From Chenopodium formosanum (Eukaryota; Streptophyta; Magnoliopsida; Caryophyllales; Amaranthaceae), in NCBI GenBank assembly GCA_024500155.1, contig CM044869.1, positions 30,812,501 through 30,876,500 of the forward strand: a stretch of 64,000 nucleotides of DNA, in the 5' to 3' direction. The translations under genes and the position numbers were made by a program. The notes under the pieces were generated by a model. That model worked only from the letters and a program-made list of their open reading frames with translations. It was not told the origin of the DNA and did not search any database. Below, piece after piece: positions 57,266-64,000 of this stretch (position 1 is its first letter; the number at the start of each line of letters is the position of its first letter).

Positions 57266-57300
57266 GCTTGGGTAAAAATTACGCCAAAAAATGATAAGGG

Positions 57301-57305
57301 TCCAA
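57301..57305. repeat. Target duplication ATGAT, right copy (element E)
   Basis: It pairs with 34046-34050. Confidence 0.65.
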
Positions 57306-59117
57306 TGATAGTGTAGTTGGATGGGGCTCAAAAAGAGCTTTCCAACGATATATTATAAGCCCAATTCAGATAAATAATGAGGAAGTTATGGCCAAAATAC
57401 TAAACTGAGCCCAAATCAGATTTTACCTATGACCCAATGATCATGTGGAGGGTCCAAAGGTTTAATCCCATTATTAAACTAATTAGGATTAATTAGAAGC
57501 TTCTATTAGTTTCAAAAAGATCTTAATTATCCTTTTTGAAAAGATAAGATCAAAGAGTTTGAAATTGAATAATACTTCTTTTTTTAAGAGTCCTTGTTCT
57601 ATGCACAATGAAATATGTTCAGATATTATTTTTTTGCCTCATAATTTTTATCCAAATATAATATGGCTTGATATATCATGAAATTATCTTTCCAATGATA
57701 TATTATAATATTAATTTCGAGCCGTAACGAAAATGATATGAAAGAAATACCAAACTCTATCCAAAACTGACACCGTCCCACTATTTCGGCCATATATTTT
57801 ATTATACAAAAGATTTTAATCTCATTTCAATTGGGTTGGAAAGTGTACTTCAAGTGGTTTCCAACTACATATTATATGCCTTATATGGACTTCTGGATCA
57901 AAAGTTATGATAAAAACAAAGTTCGTAAAAAAAGTGTTTTTATCACGCCGCGATAATTCTATCCACTAAGATAGTTTTTATCTTGCCGCGTTAAAAGAAA
58001 TTTTATTCCGATCCGTATTCTAACTCTTTTCTAATCATTTCTGGACAATTTTCTCTATAAAAAGGGACGTTATTCCCCGATTTCAATTGAACAACAATCA
58101 TCAATAATCACCATCCTTTGCTTCTCTCTAAAAGCTAAAGTTTATTCCTTATTTGTCTCTCTTTCTAAACCTAACCTTTTTCTAAACACAATACCGCATT
58201 CATGAGTTTTAGACGCACATACTAAGTTCAAAGTTGCCTTCGCCCTAGGCATGAAAGGTTGATAATTTCTGAGGGTTTGGTCACAAATCTCTATTTCAAT
58301 TATTTAAATTGATTGTTTGGTTACTATTTTTATTGAAGTAACTAACGCGTGTATTGTTTTGATAGAAAGAGATACGAGGCATCAAATTAAGTTATTAGCT
58401 TACTTCCTTCTTGTAGAAAGCATGCTTAGATTATATTAATTCCTAGTATCATGTTAGGATGTTATATTATTGGTTTCTAGTATCATGATTAGGTTTCTTC
58501 TTATATTTCTAATATCATGTTAGGGCTTAAAGCTTTAATCATTAATGTTTAGTGACATGCTAGGATTTTTTATTAATCATATTAATATCATGCCTAGGAT
58601 CTTGCTAATATTATTATGCTTTGATGAGATTGTTATGATGATGATGATTTGTTGTGTCAATATTATTATGTTGCTTAATATATTATTGTTATTGCTTGAT
58701 CACGCCCTCTCTTGCAGGATTAAAAGGAATTTATACTTGAAATCACGCTTAATAAGATAATTAATAATTTTATCTAGGCTAATATGATTTTAATTCAAGT
58801 GATCGCCAATAATAGATTTATTTGTGCATTAATAATTAACCAACATACATTAAATAGGTTTAGCGCTAACCTAATGATTGTATGTTGATATGAAAGCACA
58901 CATGAATATGAGAAGAATAAAGTAGAGGCCTATTTTAGGGCGGGTTCAATCTCTTTTAGATTGGATTTGTACCTTCAACCCCAAATATCCAGTCATGGTT
59001 CAGGACCACTCTGGAGTTAGCGCTCTCATGGATCGTGAAGGGGTGTAACCTTCACCCTGTGAACGGTTTATAAGTTACTAAAAATTGTTAGAGACTCTTT
59101 TGCTCTAGCTTCCTTCC
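57305..59117 (+). repeat. LTR F, right piece
   Basis: It continues LTR F after element E. It has the GACACCGTCCCACTATTTCGG block (about 57767) that marks the B/F subfamily, a TATAAAAA box at 58056-58063, the ATCATG-rich part, and the GGTTCAATCTCTTTTAG block (about 58943). It breaks off at GCTTCCTTCCT, before the normal CCCTACA end, where Athila sequence begins. Confidence 0.83.
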
Positions 59118-60520
59118 TAAATAATTGGCATAGTCGGCATACTAAGGTCCTTGTGATAAGACTACAAGGAGATTATCGTTAGGAAGAGAATCATTAAAAG
59201 GTGTAGAGTCCTTACCTCCATCATACTTGATCCTAGACAAGTGATCTGCAACTACATTCTCCGCTCCCTTCTTTCACTAATTTCAATATCAAAGTCTTGG
59301 AGCGTGATCACCCAACGAAAGAGTCTAGGCTTGGTCTTTACCTTGGCAATGAGATATTTCAATGCTGCATGATCAGTTAAAACAATAATTTTACAACCAA
59401 CCAAATATGATCTAAATTTCTCTAAGGCATAAATCACAGCAAGAAATACCTTCTCTGTAGTAGCATAGTTGACTTCAGTCTCATCTGAAGTTTTACTAGC
59501 GTAGTAAATATCATACAAAACTTTATTCTTCCTTTGGCCAAGCACGGCGCCAAATGCATAGTCACTAGCGTCACACATGATCTCGAATGGAAGATTCCAA
59601 TCGGGAGCACATACGATGGGAGCCGAAATCAAGGCTTTCTTGATCCTGTTAAAAGACTAAAGACACTCGTTAATAAAATCAAAAGGAGCATCTTTAAGTA
59701 GAAGTTGGGTTAGTGGTTTAGCAACTTTAGAAAAATCCTTGATAAAACGACGGTAAAACCCTGCGTGACCAAGGAAACTCCTTACCCCTTTAACATTCAC
59801 TGGTGTGGGTAATTGCTCAATCACTTCTACCTTTGTTTTATCTACCTGTATACCTTGGTCAGAAACAATGTGGCCCAATACTACACCTTGCGTCACCATA
59901 AAGTGACACTTTTCCCAATTTAAAACCAAATTGCGTTCTTCACGCCTTTTCAAAACTTTAGCGAGGTTAGATAAACAATTATCAAATAAAGATCCATACA
60001 CACTAATAATCCATAAAGACTTTATAGACTCTATGAATTCAGAAAAGATGCTCATCATACAACGCTGAAAAGTGGCAGGTGCATTACATAATCCAAAGGC
60101 ATCCTACGATAAGCAAAAGTACCATAGGGACATGTAAATGTTGTTTTCTCCTAATCCTCAGGGTGAATTGGGATTTGAAAGAACCCGAGTACCCATCCAA
60201 ATAACAGAAAAATTTATGGATAGCTAATCTTTCCCAGATTTGATCAATAAAGGGAAGAGGAAAGAGATCCTTTTTAGTGGCAGTGTTTAATTTACGATAA
60301 TCAACGCACATCTGCCATCCTATTACAATTCTAGTGGGAATTAATTTGTTTTTATCATTTTTTACCACTGTCATCCCACCCTTCTTTGGAACTACCTGCA
60401 CAAGGCTTACCCACTTTGAATAAGAGATAAGGTAGATAATACCTACATCAAGTAATTTCATAACTTCCTTTTTAAAAACCTCTTTCATATTAGGACTCAA
60501 CCTTCAATGTGGTTGAATAA
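59118..60520 (-). pseudogene. Element G reverse transcriptase and RNase H
   Basis: RT on the - strand: KLLDVGIIYLISYSKWVSLV, PKKGGMTVVKN, MCVDYRKLNTATKKDLFPLP, FCYLDGYSGS. After a frameshift near 60130 come LVLNWEKCHFMVTQGVVLGH and VKGVRSFLGHAGFYRRFIKD. The catalytic FMDD region (about 60025) is split by a small deletion, so the frame reads SLWIISVYGS. RNase H (59252-59632) has FEIMCDASDYAFGAVLGQ, NYATTEKVFLAVIYALEKFR and IIVLTDHAALKYL. Beyond a frameshift, AENVVADHLSRI and WYADYAN-like residues run to 59118, where the element is cut. Confidence 0.9.
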
Positions 60521-60836
60521 CTGGTGTGTGATCATCCTCTAGGTATATCTTGTGCATGCAAAAATCAGGGTTAATACCCTTTAGATCATCAATACTGTAT
60601 CCAATTGCCCTCTTGTGGGTTCGAAGAACCTCTAGAAGTTAGGAAGTTTGTGGGTCATCGAGTGCAGTACTAATGATCATAGGGTGTAGTTCCTACTAAT
60701 CCAAATATACATATTTTAAACGGGAAGGAATAGGTTTAAGTTTAGGTTTCTTTACCTCTGCATAGTACGATTCCTGAATTAAAATTTCCACCTTACCATT
60801 CTCATCAGGGCTAAGTTTCTCGTTTGATAGAGCGTG
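60521..60836 (-). other. Element G protease-RT linker
   Basis: This decayed coding region lies between protease and RT. Short stretches are Athila-like but stops are frequent. No separate gene. Confidence 0.55.
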
Positions 60837-61505
60837 CTAAATTTCATCCACCTCTTTGCCCCTTATGTTAGCGTCACCTGCATTAAGTTCACAACATAGT
60901 ACCTCCTCCAAAGGATCTCGGGAGAGAACCTGAGGTAAGCTACCATGGCGTATAAAGTCAGTGACATCAATACTATAACATTGCTTTTCTAGCACAAGTA
61001 CTTTCATAACTCTCCCTAGATTAAATGTAATGTTATCATCCCCAACAGAAAGAGTTAATTTCCCATTTTTCACATCAATTATGGCTCCTTCAGTATGAAG
61101 AAAAGTTCTTCCTAAAATAATAGGAATTTACATATCCTCAGCCATGTCTAAAACAACAAAATCAACAGGGATAAAAAATTTACCAACTCTAACAGGAACA
61201 TCCTCTAAAATACCTAAGGGTTATTTAACAGAACGGTCTTCCATTTGTAGAGTAATATTAGTAACCTTTAAATCACCCATATTAAGCTTTGAACACATAA
61301 ACGATGGCATTACACTGACACTAGCACCTAAATCACATAATACTTTATTAATAAAAAAATTTCTAATATGACAAGTTATTAAAAAACTACCAGGATCCTT
61401 TAATTTTGGTGGAGATTTATTTTGTAGTAAAGAACTACATTCTTCAGTGAAAGCTATAGTCTCAACCACATTAAATGCTCTCTTCCTAGTCAAAATGTCC
61501 TTCAT
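60837..61505 (-). pseudogene. Element G aspartic protease
   Basis: On the - strand: RAFNVVETIAFTEECSSLLQ, the active site as VLCDLGASVSVMPSFMCSKL (about 61320), LQMEDRSVK, and past a stop at about 61221, PIILGRTFLHTEGAIIDV (about 61100). The DLGAS form instead of DTGS is normal for Athila. Two stops separate the parts. Confidence 0.88.
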
Positions 61506-63211
61506 GAATTTAGCATATGCATGAACTTAAGTAATTAAATAAGTGAAAGGAACTGTTACCTAAAGATTCTTGATGACCTCCAGAAACTTAACAAATTGCT
61601 TATCCAACTTATTCTTCAGATGTTTATTAGGGAATGGAAGTTGGATAGTAGGGCTTTGCACATCACCACCCTTCTCCTGAGGTTTACCCTGCAAAGAAAT
61701 ATCAGAAGAGTTGGTTTTTTCCTGAAGTCCTGCAGGGTTAGTAACATTAGCATATGGTACAAGGGAATCAGGATTAGCAATTGATGTTGTAACTAGTTCA
61801 TCATCTTTGGGGATAGAAGGCCCATCATAGTGTGAACCACTCCTTAATGTAATTGCATTAGCATGATCCATGGGTTGTACTGGTTGCGATGTTAGGACTC
61901 CCAGCTGGCGAGTTTGTAGAGTAGAGGAAAGTTGCGGAATCTAATTATCAATGATTTTATTATAGGCGAAGATCGAATCAATTTGAGCATCTCTGCTCTG
62001 CATGTTCTTTTGCATATTTGCTAACATCCCACTAATTTCTAACAAGGCATGGTCAGTAGATGGAGTAGGAGGTTGTGATTGGGGTTTCTTGCAAGAGCTG
62101 AGGTGGTAATATTTCTGCTGTGGTGGTGGTTGTTGTGGAGTTGGAGGATTTTGCACATTGGTGCTCCAATAAGAAAGATATGGATGGTTTCGGAGGCCAG
62201 GATTATAAGTGTTGGAGTATGGGTTATTTTGCCAACAGGTTTGGAAGGCATTAACTTGCTCCATAGAACTTCTACAATCTTGCTCCCAATGTCCTACAAT
62301 TCCACAATTTTCACAAAAAACTTCATTTGAATTATTAATAGCAGAAACTTTAGCTATAGAAGTAGGAATAACAGTACTAAGATTATCTAATTTCTGGCTA
62401 ATAGAAATTAATTGAGCTTGCAAAAAGGATACTGAATCGACACTATGTTTGCCCTTGTTTGCAAAGGCTTTAGGATTCCCGTATTGGGAATTGTAAATTG
62501 CCATCTTTTTGATAACTTGACCTGCATCATCCACATTAAGATTCATAAATCTCCCATTGGCTGCAAAATCTAGAATTGTTCTGGATGAATTTCCAATCCC
62601 ATTGTAAAAGGCTTAGATTAACTACAACTATGCCAGATAATAGTGGGGACATTCTCTCTAGAGATCCTTGAGTCTTTCCCAAGCCTCATATAAAGTTTCA
62701 TCTGGCTCTTGGGCAAAGTTTTAATTACACTTCTCAATAAAGTTGTCCTCTCTACAAGGTAATATTTATTATAAAAATTCAAAGCAAGAGTCTCCCAATC
62801 AATAATACCAAGTGCAGTTCCATTTAATCCATTTTACCACAATTTAGCTTTTCCACATAAAGAAAAAGGAAAGAGAATCTCCCTGATTTGATCTTGTGTG
62901 ACTCCAACTTGCCTAATGGTATTGCAATATTGACAAAAATCTGCAATATTAAGGTTTGGGTCTTCACCCTTGGCTCCACTAAATTACTTTTCTTTCGATC
63001 ATCGTGATGAACTAGGGTTTGATCTCGAATTGTACTCCCTCGAGATCTGGAGTAGGAGACAGATGTGGAAAATCCATTAGGGACGACTGCAAATAATCAT
63101 TGAGCTTGCGAGGTGGAGGAGTTGTCATCTCTGTTCTGGTTCTGAAGAAGATTCCGAATCATTAGAATCAGATGGAGGATCCCTAGGAGTTTCACGCTCT
63201 GAACCCGCCAT
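61506..63211 (-). pseudogene. Element G gag
   Basis: The start is MAGSERETPRDPPSDSNDSE at 63211, then a stop/frameshift near 63130. The C-terminal part (61941-62546) contains a classical CCHC zinc knuckle, CENCGIVGHWEQDC (about 62300), followed by an Asn/Pro/Gln-rich segment. The last piece (61560-61871) has ANAITLRSGSHYDGPSIP and LPFPNKHLKNKLDKQFVKFL, both family landmarks before protease. Stops at about 62625 and several shifts in the N-terminal half disable it. Confidence 0.85.
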
Positions 63212-63399
63212 TATTTTCTTGTATAGATTCTTTTGTCTATAAACAAATATAATCTAGATATAATCTGATCTAGAACACCTGGGCATAAACAAAGAACTAA
63301 ACAACAAATATGAGAATTGTCTCAAAGAACTTACGTTCTCTGAGACAAAAGCAAATAATCTAGACTACAAAAACAATCAGAAATAAAAATAAAATCGTT
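63212..63399 (-). other. Element G short 5' leader
   Basis: AT-rich sequence between primer site and gag ATG. No gene. Confidence 0.55.
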
Positions 63400-63417
63400 T
63401 CCCCGGCAATGGTGCAA
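63400..63417 (-). other. Element G primer binding site
   Basis: On the - strand TTGCACCATTGCCGGGGA is close to the tRNA-Asp-type site TGGCGCCGTTGCCGGGGA usual in Athila, with about four changes. Confidence 0.7.
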
Positions 63418-63420
63418 AAT

Positions 63421-64000
63421 TTTATAGGCTAAAGTCGTATCACCTAATCAAAAGTATTACCTAAGTCCTCTAACTAATGTAGATAGGGAAGTAGGGTCGA
63501 ATCCATTGGGAAACAAGTCTTTGTATTCCTAATTAATTAAAATAATCTTCACTAACATGTAACCAACTTATTATTGTGAAAGGAATTAAACTAATTAGAT
63601 TAAGAATAGGGAGAAATCAATAAATAAATAGCCTAGGGTCACAGGTTCATCAATAATAAATATTCCAAGATAAAACATAACAACCAATTATTAATGTTGC
63701 ACATATAACATGATTAATAAGCTCTCGCAATTTATTAAGAAACATAGATCTAACAGGCTCTCGCAATTTACTAGATCTAAGTTCCTATTGAAAATAGCCT
63801 TTAATATCAAATTAACATCTGCTCGATTCATCAATTCAATATTTCTATACTTTTACAGTCAAATCACATCTCCTCGATTCTTTATCTAATTGAAAAGAAT
63901 TAAAACAATTCAATAACAAATTATCATGCAATATCAATAATCAACCAAAACAGTTCATCCCTTCATATTAATTATGGATCCCTTAAAAACCCTAGAATTA
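63421..64000 (-). repeat. Element G 5' LTR, inner part only
   Basis: Sequence beyond the primer site (GGATTCGACCCTACTTCC on the - strand) fits the 3' end of an Athila-type LTR. It contains a duplicated CTCTCGCAATTTA.TA word (63722, 63760). The outer end lies past the window, so the boundary near 63421 is approximate. Confidence 0.6.

Larger units (their letters stand above)
56786..57296 (-). repeat. Element E 5' LTR
   Basis: It starts TGTTTTGGGTGTTTTTGTCC on the + strand and ends TTACGCCA. It pairs with 34050-34566. A few A bases separate it from the ATGAT duplication. Confidence 0.87.
34050..57300 (-). mobile_element. Element E: 23 kb Tat-lineage Ty3/gypsy with antisense extra gene, itself interrupted
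   Basis: It has two similar 0.51 kb LTRs (34050-34566 and 56786-57296). On the - strand the order is gag, protease, RT, RNase H, second RNase H, integrase. On the + strand, between integrase and 3' LTR, is an extra gene. Inserted in it are a CACTA element (52661-53966) and an 11.4 kb block of organelle-like DNA plus element C (about 39597-50990). Without these insertions the element would be about 10.5 kb. LTR F sequence on both sides and the ATGAT duplication define its ends. Confidence 0.88.
59118..64000 (-). mobile_element. Element G: Athila-lineage Ty3/gypsy, 3' part missing, 5' LTR partly in window
   Basis: On the - strand the order is 5' LTR (partial), primer binding site, gag, protease, RT, RNase H. 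Then the element stops at the LTR F junction, before integrase. RNase H and RT motifs and the DLGAS-type protease are typical of Athila elements. The integrase and 3' LTR are absent from this window. All frames are broken. Confidence 0.87.

Overview
The window is repetitive DNA from a flowering plant, probably a eudicot: low GC, plant-type Ty3/gypsy (Tat and Athila) and Ty1/copia elements, plant G-box promoters and a CACTA transposon. I found no intact host gene, tRNA or rRNA. Every coding region recognised is a retroelement gene, and nearly all are broken by stops, frameshifts or deletions.

Layout. Element B is a Tat-lineage gypsy element on the + strand. Its protease-to-integrase part and 3' LTR lie at 23.5-31.5 kb, and its 5' half must lie upstream of the window. 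Element A, a second Tat element on the + strand (1-23,510), sits inside B; its 5' LTR is also outside. A is split at 2,334-11,442 by a complete Ty1/copia element on the - strand with two 1.25-1.28 kb LTRs and a perfect 5 bp target duplication AGGGA. Downstream of A's integrase and antisense to it lie two broken, intron-containing genes of plant-mobile-domain type (15.5-17.0 and 17.7-20.0 kb). Then come tandem repeats, a polypurine tract and the 3' LTR.

After B's LTR there is an inverted, truncated LTR copy, giving a palindrome of about 3.5 kb (29.5-33.0 kb). An unclassified ORF and the start of another LTR (F, 33,848) follow. LTR F is split by a 23 kb Tat element E on the - strand (34,050-57,300). 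E has 0.5 kb LTRs, gag, protease, RT, RNase H, a second archaeal-type RNase H and integrase. It also has an antisense extra ORF on the + strand (34.9-37.9 kb), and a methionine within that ORF starts the residues MARTKQTA, identical to the histone H3 N-terminus. E is itself interrupted twice. A 1.3 kb non-autonomous CACTA element (52,661-53,966, 3 bp target duplication ACA) cuts its RT. An 11.4 kb insertion (39.6-51.0 kb) cuts its integrase. That insertion consists of organelle-like DNA flanking element C, a 9.1 kb gag-only Tat derivative of the A family with 1.8 kb LTRs.

The right end (59.1-64.0 kb) is an Athila-lineage gypsy element G on the - strand. It has gag, protease and RT/RNase H and is cut off before its integrase.

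Themes. (1) Two different Tat families (A and E) share one architecture: gag-pol, then an antisense intron-bearing extra gene region, then the 3' LTR. (2) GTCGC/GCGACA palindrome blocks recur in the A/C family next to LTR TATA boxes, upstream of both antisense genes and in internal tandem repeats. (3) Element C keeps A's LTRs, gag and 3' repeats but has lost pol and both antisense genes. Insertion order can be read from the nesting: B before A before the copia element; LTR F before E before the CACTA and the organelle-like/C insertion.
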